Assembly (NCBI RefSeq): GCF_004786015.1
Contig: NZ_CP032096.1
Coordinates: 124,001 to 188,000, forward strand
DNA length: 64,000 nucleotides
Source: Hydrogenovibrio crunogenus
GTDB taxonomy: Bacteria > Pseudomonadota > Gammaproteobacteria > Thiomicrospirales > Thiomicrospiraceae
Direction: 5' to 3'
A program made the translations under genes and the position numbers. Below, in pieces: positions 36,970 to 49,351 of the stretch. Each line of letters begins with the position of its first letter. Positions within the stretch are counted from its first letter, which is position 1. Under the pieces are notes generated by a model. That model was not told the origin of the DNA and ran no database searches. It saw only the letters and a program-made list of their open reading frames with translations.

Positions 36970-38022
36970 CTAAGCCGCAGAATCAGACATGAAAGGGATT
37001 TCGTTTAAAGCTTGTTCAACCACGGCAGGGGCTAATAGATAGCCATGGCGATATAAGCCATTAATACGGGTGGTTTTATTTTCATGCAGGATTCGCGGTA
37101 AATTATCTTTTAATGCCGGGCGACAGTTAGTGAGCATTTTCACAATGCGCGCTTCTCCAAACCCGGAATGTACGCTGTAAACGGCTGAAAGCAACTCCAA
37201 ACTGGAGCGCACAGACATGTCACTTTGATCTTCGCTTTCAATTTCAGTGGCGCCCACCACATAACGATGGTTGGGACGTGGCACAATGTAAATTCGATAA
37301 CGCGGGTGCATTAAACGCACCGGTCGAGAAAGGGATACATCCGGTGCGTCGAGCCAAAAAACCTCCCCTCTGACACCACGAAGATCGGCAATATCGGGCT
37401 TAGCGCCCAAGCCTCGGGCATCAAAGACCCAATCGAAATCAACACAGGTTTCATTGGTTTCGATTTGACCGTCCGATACTCGGGACACAACTTGATGAGT
37501 TTTCCATTGAACAGAGGGGTGTTCCTGTAAGAAAAGCGTGCTTTTTTCCATGAACTGCTGCGCATTGACTTGCGCTTCCGTCGGCAGAAAAAATGCTTTT
37601 CTGTGCTGAGCGAGATCCGGTTCCAAAGCCGCAATTCCTGTTTGATCCAATGTCTCTATCGAGGCGGCAGCTGGAATTTTTGACTGTAATTGGGTAATAA
37701 AGTGCATTAACTCAGGCATGTCCGATCGATGAGCCGTGATTAAGCTGCCCTGTTTTTGAAACGCCTGCGGAATCTTTATCTGTGTCAACAGGTCAGGCCA
37801 AAGCTGAATGGATCGCAGGCCGGCATCAAATATGGCGGACTCGGCCGTTTCAAGTTCGGCAAAAGGCGCCAACATGCCTGCAGCCACCAACCCGGCCGCA
37901 TTTTCAGACGCATACGAATCTTTTTCAAATAAGGTTACTTTGTGACCTGATTTGACTAAGTTCAACGCTAAAATACGACCGACAAGTCCTGCCCCGGCAA
38001 TGCCGATGGTGTGTGTTGTCAT
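36970..38022 (-). CDS. thiO: Glycine oxidase ThiO
   Basis: 350 residues; FAD enzyme that oxidises glycine to dehydroglycine for thiazole synthesis under oxic conditions. Starts IGIAGAGLVGRILALNL, with AAGLVAAGMLAPFAE and the C-terminal YRHGYLLAPAV. ATG 38022 is preceded by GAGGAG; the longer frame overlaps noncoding sequence. Use of ThiO rather than ThiH fits an aerobe. Confidence 0.92.
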   Translation of the reverse strand: MTTHTIGIAGAGLVGRILALNLVKSGHKVTLFEKDSYASENAAGLVAAGMLAPFAELETAESAIFDAGLRSIQLWPDLLTQIKIPQAFQKQGSLITAHRSDMPELMHFITQLQSKIPAAASIETLDQTGIAALEPDLAQHRKAFFLPTEAQVNAQQFMEKSTLFLQEHPSVQWKTHQVVSRVSDGQIETNETCVDFDWVFDARGLGAKPDIADLRGVRGEVFWLDAPDVSLSRPVRLMHPRYRIYIVPRPNHRYVVGATEIESEDQSDMSVRSSLELLSAVYSVHSGFGEARIVKMLTNCRPALKDNLPRILHENKTTRINGLYRHGYLLAPAVVEQALNEIPFMSDSAA

Positions 38023-38076
38023 AATCAACTCCTCGCGTTGCGACAATAAGCGCCGCAACGATCTGAATAATCGAGA

Positions 38077-40032
<1,956 letters not shown>

Positions 40033-40075
40033 TTAGTCATTAAGATCATGCACTTGTCATACCGTTGAAAAGTAG

Positions 40076-40175
40076 AAAAAGGGACGTGATGATTGCTTTT
40101 AAAGTCCCTGTCTCTACTTGATGCGAAAGACTTTTACTAAAAAATCTTCTCGCTCAAAGGTATTTAAAAGCAATC
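40076..40175 (-). promoter_or_regulatory. Candidate riboswitch expression platform
   Basis: In the RNA direction: GATTGCTTTTAAA (40175-40163), then AGGGAC (40109-40104), then the exact complement TTTAAAAGCAATC (40103-40091), then GTCCC and five U (40085-40076). The AGGGAC/GTCCC hairpin with U run looks like a terminator, and the 13-base pairing is interleaved with it, so the two exclude each other. This suits transcriptional control downstream of the TPP aptamer. Confidence 0.5.
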
Positions 40176-40205
40176 TACAGAAAACAATCGGAGTGTGTTT
40201 CCTTA

Positions 40206-40324
40206 GAATCTTCTCTTCCCTACGCTGGCTTTAACCAGATCAAGTTCAACGGGCCCGACAGCCGGGAAATTGGTTTCCACTTAGTCGTCTCAGCACTTTG
40301 GTGTGCACCCCGAGAGATGGAAGA
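40206..40324 (-). promoter_or_regulatory. TPP riboswitch (THI element)
   Basis: On the minus strand: TCGGGGTGC, GTGCTGAGA, CCCGTTGAACTTGATCTGG, TTAAAGCCAGCGTAGGGA. These are the conserved blocks of the TPP aptamer, including the CUGAGA pyrimidine-sensor loop and the GCGUAGGGA closing region. It is upstream of thiC and represses the thi operon when thiamine pyrophosphate is plentiful. The aptamer ends about 236 bases before the thiC start, leaving room for an expression platform. Confidence 0.96.
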
Positions 40325-40325
40325 T

Positions 40326-40334
40326 ATTGTAACA
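40326..40334 (-). promoter_or_regulatory. Extended -10 promoter for thi operon
   Basis: TGTTACAAT on the minus strand gives an extended -10 element (TGn + TACAAT) placed so that transcription would start at the 5' edge of the TPP aptamer. No good -35 is visible. Confidence 0.5.
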
Positions 40335-40477
40335 GAAGCAAAACTAAAAACCGATTAAATAAAAAAGTTCAATTGAATCAATTGCTTGTATTCATTTGTA
40401 GTTTGCTTTGATAGATGGGTTTGATTTTGCAAAGCGCTTAGGGTTTAATCATATGAAACATTTTAGAAAGGAAAGAC

Positions 40478-40960
40478 ATGAACTGGGAAACGATGATCTT
40501 GAGCTCTTTGCATGCGATTGCCGCAGTGATTTGGGTTGGCGGAATGTTCTTTGCATATCGTGTTTTAAGGCCCGCAGCGGCTTCTTTAGAATCAAGAGAA
40601 CGCCTTATTTTGTGGGAAAAAGTTTTTCGACGTTTTTTTGGCTGGGTTTGGTTTTTCATCTTCGTATTAGTGATTTCAGGGTATTGGGATTGGTTAACGC
40701 GTCTCGGGCCGATTGAACAGGCTCCGTTATATCTACAGTTGATGGAATGGATTGGCTGGGTGATGGTTGGTTTGTTTACATGGTTGTTTTTCTGGCCGTT
40801 TGCTAAATTCAAAATACGGATGGCACAGTATGAGTTTGCGGAAGCCGGGCATATAATGAATACGAGAATGCGACCAGTGATTGCCATTAATCTGATGCTG
40901 GGGGTCATTGCGGTGGTGATTGGTGCATCAGGGCCTTTTTGGCCGGTGATTCCGTTTTAA
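40478..40960 (+). CDS. CopD-like four-helix membrane protein
   Basis: 160 residues with about four transmembrane segments and conserved LHAIAAVIWVGGMFFAY in the first, like CopD/COG5615 integral membrane proteins. Related proteins carry His residues that may bind heme or copper; H12 is present here. Function not established. AGAAAGGAAAG precedes the ATG. It faces the PilZ gene across a CCAGGCCTGG copy. Confidence 0.72.
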   Translation: MNWETMILSSLHAIAAVIWVGGMFFAYRVLRPAAASLESRERLILWEKVFRRFFGWVWFFIFVLVISGYWDWLTRLGPIEQAPLYLQLMEWIGWVMVGLFTWLFFWPFAKFKIRMAQYEFAEAGHIMNTRMRPVIAINLMLGVIAVVIGASGPFWPVIPF

Positions 40961-40966
40961 AAATAG

Positions 40967-40976
40967 CCAGGCCTGG
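40967..40976. repeat. CCAGGCCTGG palindrome, copy 9
   Basis: Exact copy extended to AGCCAGGCCTGGCT, a 14-base perfect palindrome, between the convergent CopD-like and PilZ genes; preceded by an A run, it may act as a terminator. Confidence 0.9.
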
Positions 40977-41000
40977 CTCAATCAATCGCTTTCTAAGTCG

Positions 41001-41333
41001 TCAGGCCGCATAAATCTCATCAAATAAAGCCGTATATTGGTTTTCATCAATTTTTAAACGCACGCCTACATGGCGTTTGTCTTCTATCTTTAAACAATGC
41101 TTGACGGTGGCTTTAAACTGAAAAGCATGAAACCCTTTTTTGTATGAAATATCGAAGTGCACTTCAACTGTGTCGCCTCGCGTTACATCGGCTTGTGTGA
41201 TAAAGCCAATACCATGTTTTGAAAAATCTGTCATGGTGGCAAAGATACTGGCATCGTTGATGACCATTACCACTGGGCGGTTAGCGGGAATGCGAATGTG
41301 TTGGCGTTTTTCATTTTTAACATGTGTGGTCAC
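41001..41333 (-). CDS. PilZ-domain protein
   Basis: 110 residues, a single PilZ domain with both c-di-GMP binding motifs: RxxxR in KRQHIRIPANR and (D/N)xSxxG in DFSKHGIGF. It is thus a probable c-di-GMP receptor controlling motility, attachment or another process through a partner protein. Monocistronic. Several c-di-GMP enzymes are encoded in the same window. Confidence 0.88.
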   Translation of the reverse strand: MTTHVKNEKRQHIRIPANRPVVMVINDASIFATMTDFSKHGIGFITQADVTRGDTVEVHFDISYKKGFHAFQFKATVKHCLKIEDKRHVGVRLKIDENQYTALFDEIYAA

Positions 41334-41648
41334 GGTGTTTCCTTAATCATTGTCTTGAGTGCTTTTAGTATCATCATAGTAATTCTTGACAAGAATTCAC
41401 AAATCAAAAAATAAGCGCAGGGATAAAAAAACGTTATAACAAAGGGGATGATGAAAGTTAGCTGGTAAAAACCCTTTGATTTTACATGGATTTTTAAAGG
41501 TGTCGGTCGGTAGAAGGTTTGAACAAATGTCATTTGATGTGTTGATAGGGTTTTAAAGTCCGACAAAAAAGGTATAGTATTATTTTAATGAGAACTAATG
41601 CGTAACATGCTTAACTGCACAAATTAGCGCAATAAGGGGTTAAAAAGA

Positions 41649-42188
41649 ATGTCGATTCGTCGTTATAAAGACTTTACGCCGGAAATCGAAAAAACGGCTT
41701 GGGTGGATTCTTCTGCTGTCGTCATTGGTCAATGTCAATTAGCAGAAGATGTCGGCGTTTGGCCAAATGCCACGCTAAGAGGGGATGTAAACGCGATTAA
41801 AATCGGTGCCCGCAGTAATATTCAGGATGGCACTGTTTGTCATACAACCCACGACTCTCCTATGACCAAGGGATCGCAGTGCATTGTGGGTGCGGATGTC
41901 ACGATTGGTCACAATGTGGTGCTTCACGGCTGTGTGATTGAAGATGAATGTCTTATTGGGATGGGATCTGTCGTATTGGATAATGCTGTTGTGCAAAAGC
42001 ATGTCTTGGTGGGGGCGAACAGTCTAGTGCCTGCTGGAAAAGTCCTGGAATCAGGCTATTTATATGTTGGGTCTCCTGTGAAGCAATTAAGACCGTTAAC
42101 GGATGACGAGAAGGCCTTCTTTAAATATTCGGCTGAGCATTACGTTAAACTGAAAAACGATTTTCAACAATCGGTTGAAGAGATTTAA
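41649..42188 (+). CDS. Gamma-carbonic-anhydrase-family hexapeptide-repeat protein
   Basis: 179 residues of left-handed beta-helix: GVWPNATLRGDVNAIKIG, SNIQDGTVCHTTH, VGADVTIGHNVVLHGC, GMGSVVLDN and YVGSPVKQLRPL. The zinc-ligand histidines are present. YrdA-type homologues may hydrate CO2 or have other roles, and activity is often undetectable. In a CO2-fixing organism a carbonic-anhydrase role is attractive but unproven. The GGDEF-EAL gene starts 6 bases downstream. Confidence 0.85.
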   Translation: MSIRRYKDFTPEIEKTAWVDSSAVVIGQCQLAEDVGVWPNATLRGDVNAIKIGARSNIQDGTVCHTTHDSPMTKGSQCIVGADVTIGHNVVLHGCVIEDECLIGMGSVVLDNAVVQKHVLVGANSLVPAGKVLESGYLYVGSPVKQLRPLTDDEKAFFKYSAEHYVKLKNDFQQSVEEI

Positions 42189-42194
42189 AACAGA

Positions 42195-44093
42195 ATGCGA
42201 TTGAAGAACGTGACTCAACTATTTAAAACGCCGAAGTGTCATTGGCAGGTTTATTTAAGCTATATGTTCGGTGCTTGGTTATTGGTTATTGGGTTGGCGA
42301 ATATTCAGTTCTTTTTGGTTTATGAAAATTTTGCGCCCAAGCTTTTAATTGTGCCTAGTGTCGTAGGCTTGCTGGTTGGCTTCTTGGTTGCGAAATACCG
42401 AATCCTCCGAGATCGCATTGAAGCGAAACAAATGGAGTTCTCTTCCATTGTTGAAATGGCTGAAGAAGTATCTTATTTTCAAAATCTTGATCGAAGTTAT
42501 CGTTTTATCTCTCCTTCTGTCTTAAAGCTAACGGGTTATGATGTTTCCACTTTTTACAGTATGCCAAACTTATTTTCGGACCTGGTATATGAAGATGACT
42601 TCCCAAAGTGGCTGGCGTATGAACGGAGCATTGCCGAAGGCCATTCACCTGACCCTATTGATGTCCGTTTAACCACCAAACATAAAGGGTTGATTTGGAT
42701 CCGTCATGTGTCCCGCCCAATTTATGAAAAAGATAAATTGATTGCCGTCAGTTCCACCAATACCGACATTACCGATCAGGTCAGTCAAACGGAAGCCATG
42801 AAAGAATTGGCTTTAAAAGATGCGTTGACCGGTTTGCCTAACCGCCGAAATTTGAGCTATGAAGCACAAAGAATGCTCGATGCGACTTATCCGTTTGTGT
42901 TGATTATGATGGACTTGGACCGCTTTAAAACCATCAACGATTCTCTAGGGCACTCGGTCGGTGATTTGATGTTGCAGAAAATCAAAGATCGGTTTGAGCT
43001 GGTGTTGCCGCAAGGCGCGATGCTTTCAAGATTCGGTGGTGATGAATTTGTGTTTATCATTCCTGGAATCCGTGTGGAGCAGGATGTGGAACAAATGATT
43101 CGCGACTTTTTAAAAGTGGTGGAGCATCCGATGCATTTAAATGGGTTAAATCTGCATATCTCGGCCAGCTTTGGTTGGGTGTACGCACCGGAAGATGGTC
43201 AGGATGTTGAGAGTCTATTGCGATTTGCCGATGTAGCCATGCATATGGCAAAACAGCGCCAAGGCGTTTATTGTCTACGCTATTCGGGGCAAGTGGATCA
43301 CTACCACCAACGTTTACTCGTGATTGAAAACCGGATACGCACGGCGGTGGAAGAGAAAAAAATTGTGCCTTTTTATCAGCCGATGTTTTCGACCCAGACG
43401 GGAGACCTGGTCGGTGTAGAATGTCTCGCTAGGTGGCATGATGAAGAGCTCGGTTGGGTTTCTCCAGAGGAGTTTATTTCCATTGCAGAAGACATTAATT
43501 TGATTGGGAAGCTAGGTGAAACCATTCTAGAACAGGCTATTATCACGGCAAAAAAATTATCTGAATTTTGTCCTTATAAGGATGTGTATTTTTCAGTGAA
43601 TGCCTCGCCATATCAATTATCAGAAATTGGGTTTGTCCAAAAAGTGAAATCATTGTTGGAACAATACGAGTTACCCGCTAAATTATTAAAAATTGAAGTG
43701 ACCGAGTCGTTGTTTATTGGCGGGAATGAATATGCAATCAATGTGCTCAGTGAATTACGGGCCTTGGGTGTGAGTATTGCGCTGGATGATTTTGGTACCG
43801 GGTATTCGGCCTTTGCTGTTTTGCGAGAAGGGTGTATTGATATCTTGAAGGTGGATAAGTCGTTTGTGCAAAATATGGCAGATAATGAACAAGAAAAAGC
43901 ATTGGTGGCAGAGATTATTCAGATGGCGCATATTATGGATTTGACCGTGGTAGCTGAAGGGGTAGAAACCGAAGCTCAAAGAGCTTTACTGACTGAAATC
44001 GGTTGTGATGTGTTACAAGGCTATTTGCTTGCTCGACCGATGTCGGAAGTGGAATTCTGCCCCTATATGAACTGTGCAGGTGCAGCACACTAA
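42195..44093 (+). CDS. PAS-GGDEF-EAL membrane protein
   Basis: 632 residues. Two transmembrane segments (about 21-44 and 48-67), a PAS domain (80-195), GGDEF with intact motif RFGGDEF (279-285) and no visible RxxD inhibitory site, then EAL (from about 375). The EAL signature is ECL (409-411), with DDFGTGYSA and LQGYLLARP present. Both making and breaking c-di-GMP are possible. It lies 6 bases after the gamma-CA gene and converges on aroE. The PAS ligand is unknown. Confidence 0.9.
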   Translation: MRLKNVTQLFKTPKCHWQVYLSYMFGAWLLVIGLANIQFFLVYENFAPKLLIVPSVVGLLVGFLVAKYRILRDRIEAKQMEFSSIVEMAEEVSYFQNLDRSYRFISPSVLKLTGYDVSTFYSMPNLFSDLVYEDDFPKWLAYERSIAEGHSPDPIDVRLTTKHKGLIWIRHVSRPIYEKDKLIAVSSTNTDITDQVSQTEAMKELALKDALTGLPNRRNLSYEAQRMLDATYPFVLIMMDLDRFKTINDSLGHSVGDLMLQKIKDRFELVLPQGAMLSRFGGDEFVFIIPGIRVEQDVEQMIRDFLKVVEHPMHLNGLNLHISASFGWVYAPEDGQDVESLLRFADVAMHMAKQRQGVYCLRYSGQVDHYHQRLLVIENRIRTAVEEKKIVPFYQPMFSTQTGDLVGVECLARWHDEELGWVSPEEFISIAEDINLIGKLGETILEQAIITAKKLSEFCPYKDVYFSVNASPYQLSEIGFVQKVKSLLEQYELPAKLLKIEVTESLFIGGNEYAINVLSELRALGVSIALDDFGTGYSAFAVLREGCIDILKVDKSFVQNMADNEQEKALVAEIIQMAHIMDLTVVAEGVETEAQRALLTEIGCDVLQGYLLARPMSEVEFCPYMNCAGAAH

Positions 44094-44122
44094 GGTATTC
44101 TGCACCATCAGTTTCAATGGGT

Positions 44123-44956
44123 TCAGGCTTGAATTAAGCGACGCACTTCATCAATCACGCTCTGCGTTTGTGGACGCACGCCTCGCCAAATATAGAAAGC
44201 TTCGGCTGCTTGCCCAACCAGCATTCCCAATCCATCTCTGGTTTGGCAGGAAGGTTGGTGCTGTTGTGCCCATTGCATGAAAACGGTCGGCTCAGCGCCA
44301 TACATCATGTCATAAACGAGGCTGTCCTGTCCCAAAATATTCGAATTAATGGGAGGGAGTTTGCCTTCCAAGCTGGCCGAAGTGCCGTTGATGATAATGT
44401 CATAAGTCTCGTCAGGAATGCTCTCCCAGTCGCTGCTGGTAATTGGAGAGAGGGTTTCGAATCGTTTCCCAAGCACTTCTGCTCGCTTGGCTGTGCGATT
44501 GGCAATGTGGACCAGGCCTGGTTGCTTTTCCAGTAATGGCTGCAAAATACCCTGTACAGCGCCGCCTGCTCCTAGTATTAAAACCTTTTGGTCTTTAAAT
44601 GGGCGATTGGCATTTTCTTCGATGTCGGTCACTAAGCCAATGCCATCCGTGTTGTCGCCAAAAATTTTACCGTCCTCAAAACTGAAAGTGTTCACGGCAT
44701 GTGCCACCTCAGCACGAGGGCTTAACTCATCGGCCAATTCAAACGCATCCAGTTTAAAAGGGACGGTAATGTTGATTCCTTTGTAGCCTCTTGCAATCAG
44801 ATCGGAAATAGCAAACTGAAAGGTGGTGTCTTCCGTATCGATCAGTAACGCTTCATAAACCAGATCCTGATCGGTTTGTTCGGCAAATAAACGATGGATC
44901 AGAGGCGACTTTGAATGGGCAATCGGGTTGCCCACTACGGCGTATAAATCTGTCAT
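44123..44956 (-). CDS. aroE: Shikimate dehydrogenase
   Basis: 277 residues; NADPH-dependent reduction of 3-dehydroshikimate. Motifs: VVGNPIAHSKSPLIH, GINITVPFK, NTDGIGLVTDIE, VLILGAGGAVQGIL and NRTAKRAE, with GLGMLVGQAAEAF near the end. It starts 4 bases after hemB, so the two are co-transcribed. Confidence 0.95.
   Translation of the reverse strand: MTDLYAVVGNPIAHSKSPLIHRLFAEQTDQDLVYEALLIDTEDTTFQFAISDLIARGYKGINITVPFKLDAFELADELSPRAEVAHAVNTFSFEDGKIFGDNTDGIGLVTDIEENANRPFKDQKVLILGAGGAVQGILQPLLEKQPGLVHIANRTAKRAEVLGKRFETLSPITSSDWESIPDETYDIIINGTSASLEGKLPPINSNILGQDSLVYDMMYGAEPTVFMQWAQQHQPSCQTRDGLGMLVGQAAEAFYIWRGVRPQTQSVIDEVRRLIQA
44512..44521. repeat. CCAGGCCTGG palindrome, copy 10 (in aroE)
   Basis: Exact copy within aroE, read Pro-Gly-Leu on the minus strand. 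Confidence 0.88.
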
Positions 44957-44960
44957 GGCA

Positions 44961-46531
<1,571 letters not shown>

Positions 46532-46603
46532 GTAATATAGAATTTAATCACAGTGGCATAAAAAAATTATATCAGCAAATCCTAATTTTTAAGTGTCAAA
46601 AAC

Positions 46604-46632
46604 TTGAAGTCACGGCGCATAAAACATATTAT
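46604..46632 (+). promoter_or_regulatory. Candidate sigma-70 promoter for soxCD
   Basis: TTGAAG, 17 bases, TATTAT, in an AT-rich region about 130 bases upstream of soxC. Spacing is ideal and both hexamers match at 4 of 6 or better. Leaves an untranslated leader of about 120 bases. Confidence 0.5.
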
Positions 46633-46759
46633 TACAGGTTAGCAAAACTGTGCTTAGCTCTGCTCGTGCAGTGGAGTTAATAAAAATAAGCTACTATTAA
46701 ATAGTTAAACTCTTGAATCTGAGGTGTTTTTTAGAAAAATGCCAATCAAGGAGCAATAA

Positions 46760-48122
46760 ATGACAGATAAAATCGTTGAAAAGGTTGCAGTTCAGTCTGA
46801 TGAAAGTCGCAACCAAGGCCGTCGTGCTTTCCTAAAAGGAAGCGCGGCTGTTGCCGGTGGGGTTCTTTTTACAAAAGCCGCATCAGCAGCAGAAGGTGCT
46901 AAATATGATCCTGCTAAAGCGGTTGCGCCTTATGCTGGAAAAGAAGAAATGACAGACGTCCTAGATGTGCAAGCAGCACGTAAATCTTTAGGGTTTGGTG
47001 TTCGTAAATATCCTTATGGTATGCCTTCTCCGTATGAGAAAGAAGTGCAACGTCGTACATTAGAGTGGTTAACGCCTGACTCTATGGCTTCTATTACCAT
47101 GACGCCATTACAAAGCCTACACGGTATCATTACCCCTAACGGTCTTCACTTTGAGCGTTTCCACGGTGGTGTGCCAACTATCGATCCAGATAAGCATCGT
47201 TTAGTTATCCACGGTTTGGTTGAACGTCCTCTTATTTTCACAATGGACGACCTAAAGCGCTTCCCATCAATTTCTCGAATTCACTTTGTTGAGTGTCCTG
47301 CGAATGGTGCGATGGAGTGGAAAGGGGGTTCAGTTGAACTCTGTTCAGTGGACACACGGTATGATGTCTTGTGTGGAATACACGGGTGTGCGTTTATCTG
47401 ACCTTCTAAAAGAAGCAGGTATCAAGCCTGAAGGTAAGTGGATCCTTCCAGAAGGTGCAGATGCATCTGGTATGTCACGTTCAATTCCAGTTGATCTAGC
47501 AATGGATGATTGTTTTGTTGCTTACGCACAAAACGGTGAAGCGCTACGTCGTGAGCAAGGTTATCCGATTCGTTTAGTTGTTCCTGGTTGTGAAGCAAAC
47601 ATGTGGGTTAAATACCTACGTCGTATCTATGTACACGATGTGCCTATGCAGCACCGTGAAGAAACATCTAAGTACACTGAATTGATGCCTGATGGAACAG
47701 CACAGCGTTTCTCATGGTACATGGAAGCTAACTCTGTTATCACTTACCCATCTCCTGACTTCAAAATGCAAGGTCCTGGTAAGTACTTTGTACGTGGTTT
47801 GGCATGGTCTGGTCGCGGTAAAGTGGCTCATGTTGATGTGTCTTTTGACGGTGGTAAAAACTGGAAAGAAGCGCATTTCACTTCACCTGTACTAGATAAA
47901 GCTTGGACTCGCTTTGAAGTTGAGTGGGATTGGGATGGCTCAGAAGCCTTTATGATGAGCCGTGTAACTGATGAAACTGGTTACGTTCAGCCACCTATGC
48001 CTCAAATGCGTAAATTAGAAGGTACGAACAACGTTTACCACCGTACTGCGATGGTTACTTGGCGTATCCATGCTTGGGATGGCGGCAAAAACGGAGGTAT
48101 GATTGAAAATGTTCAGTACTAA
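46760..48122 (+). pseudogene. soxC: Sulfane dehydrogenase subunit SoxC, frameshifted
   Basis: The first frame (46760-47401) gives a Tat signal (GRRAFLKG, residues 20-27) and the N-terminal half of a sulfite-oxidase-fold Moco domain with the metal-binding Cys179 in HFVECPANG. It breaks in the G5 run at 47324-47328: deleting one G continues into the second frame (to 48122), giving MEWKGVQLNSVQWTHGM and the dimerisation domain. SoxC with SoxD oxidises sulfane sulfur in the Sox pathway. Codon use is good and there are no other lesions, so a sequencing error or a phase-variable tract is as likely as a true pseudogene. AAGGAG precedes the start; soxD overlaps the end. Confidence 0.88.
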
Positions 48123-49173
48123 TAAAACAATCCTAGCGGCAGGTCTTGCACTTGCGACAACTGGTTCAGCTTTCGCAATGAGCGGAATGCCAGGAAGCGA
48201 ATCTGATGGTAAGTATGCTTCTAACTATGCTGAAATCATTAAAGAAAATGATGGTAAATATCTTGATTCTAAAGTGATTGAAGCAATTTTAGGAAAAGAT
48301 GCCACTCATGGTCGTGCTGGTCTAGAAGGAAAATTGGATCCAGCTAATCCATATTCTTTTGAAGTTGATGACAGCATTGATGGTGGTAACCATGGTAATG
48401 CTCAATGTAAAATTCCTGCGGCGTTCGTTGAAGTTCACGAGAGCGCTGACAAAAACTACTACAACGATGCTGATTTCGTTGCAAATGGTTTTGGTACGCC
48501 AATCGCAGAAGCTGCATTAGCTAAGTGGAATATCACTGTTGATGGTGATGGTAAAGGCTTACCAGATCCTTCAGTCGGGATGACTGTTGAAGAAGGTGCA
48601 CGTGTTTATGTACAGTTCTGTGCAATGTGTCATGGTGAGTTTGGTGAAGGGGCAAAAGGGTATCTGCCATTAGCGGTTGATGAAAACCTTGTTACTTCTG
48701 ACTTCCGTGATCCTGCACCAATGAAAACTGTTGGTAACTACTGGCCATATGCTGTGACGTTCTTTGATTACATTCGTCGTACAATGCCTTTCTGGACGCC
48801 TAATGCACCATTCATCGGTGACAAAGGTTACATGGGGATGACAGGTTACATCATGCAGTCTAACTACATTCCAATTGGTCTTGATGAAAATGGAGATCCA
48901 ATTGAGCTAGAAGACGATGCTTTCTATAACTCTGAATTGCTGATGAAGCAAAACAAGTTCATGAAAAACCAAGGTAACTTCTTCTGTGATCACCGTCCGG
49001 TTATTCATAACGAGCGTTGCATGAAAGACTGTCCTGATGTGATGGTTGGTGATGGTAAAGGAAACGTGAACAACTTCGTTCAAGCGCGTCGTTTACCAGA
49101 TGGAACACCTCAGTATAACGTTCCACAACGTATGCATGAAGATCCACCAGGTGTAGGTCACGCTGGTATGTAA
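48109..49173 (+). CDS. soxD: SoxD cytochrome c subunit of sulfane dehydrogenase
   Basis: 354 residues. Sec signal peptide ending SAFA (residue 23), then a periplasmic domain with one heme-c site, CAMCH (171-175), and the SoxD-like DFRDPAPMKTVGNYWPYAVTFFDYIRRTMPF. It takes electrons from SoxC. ATG 48109 is used; an in-frame TTG at 48103 is closer to GGAGG and is possible. It overlaps soxC by 14 bases, so the pair is translationally coupled. Codon use (CGT, GGT, AAC, TTC) suggests high expression. Confidence 0.9.
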   Translation: MFSTNKTILAAGLALATTGSAFAMSGMPGSESDGKYASNYAEIIKENDGKYLDSKVIEAILGKDATHGRAGLEGKLDPANPYSFEVDDSIDGGNHGNAQCKIPAAFVEVHESADKNYYNDADFVANGFGTPIAEAALAKWNITVDGDGKGLPDPSVGMTVEEGARVYVQFCAMCHGEFGEGAKGYLPLAVDENLVTSDFRDPAPMKTVGNYWPYAVTFFDYIRRTMPFWTPNAPFIGDKGYMGMTGYIMQSNYIPIGLDENGDPIELEDDAFYNSELLMKQNKFMKNQGNFFCDHRPVIHNERCMKDCPDVMVGDGKGNVNNFVQARRLPDGTPQYNVPQRMHEDPPGVGHAGM

Positions 49174-49200
49174 TATTAAGCTTGTCTTAATATGAAAATA

Positions 49201-49226
49201 AAACCCGCCTTGTGCGGGTTTTTTTA
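49201..49226 (+). terminator. Terminator after soxCD
   Basis: AAACCCGC, short loop, GCGGGTTT followed by a T run; 27 bases after the soxD stop. Confidence 0.9.
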
Positions 49227-49351
49227 TGTTCTGATTTTGTCATAACCCCTTTATATTCAAGGGTTTTATCCCATAAAAAGTTTAAAACGATGCTTGCTTT
49301 TACAATTAAAAAAAGTAGAATATACCGTTATTCCCAAATGGATATAACGGT

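Noticed and set aside
46760-47401. Two separate genes for the soxC halves
   Set aside because: The halves are consecutive parts of one conserved protein joined by a one-base shift in a G run, so one broken gene is the simpler reading.
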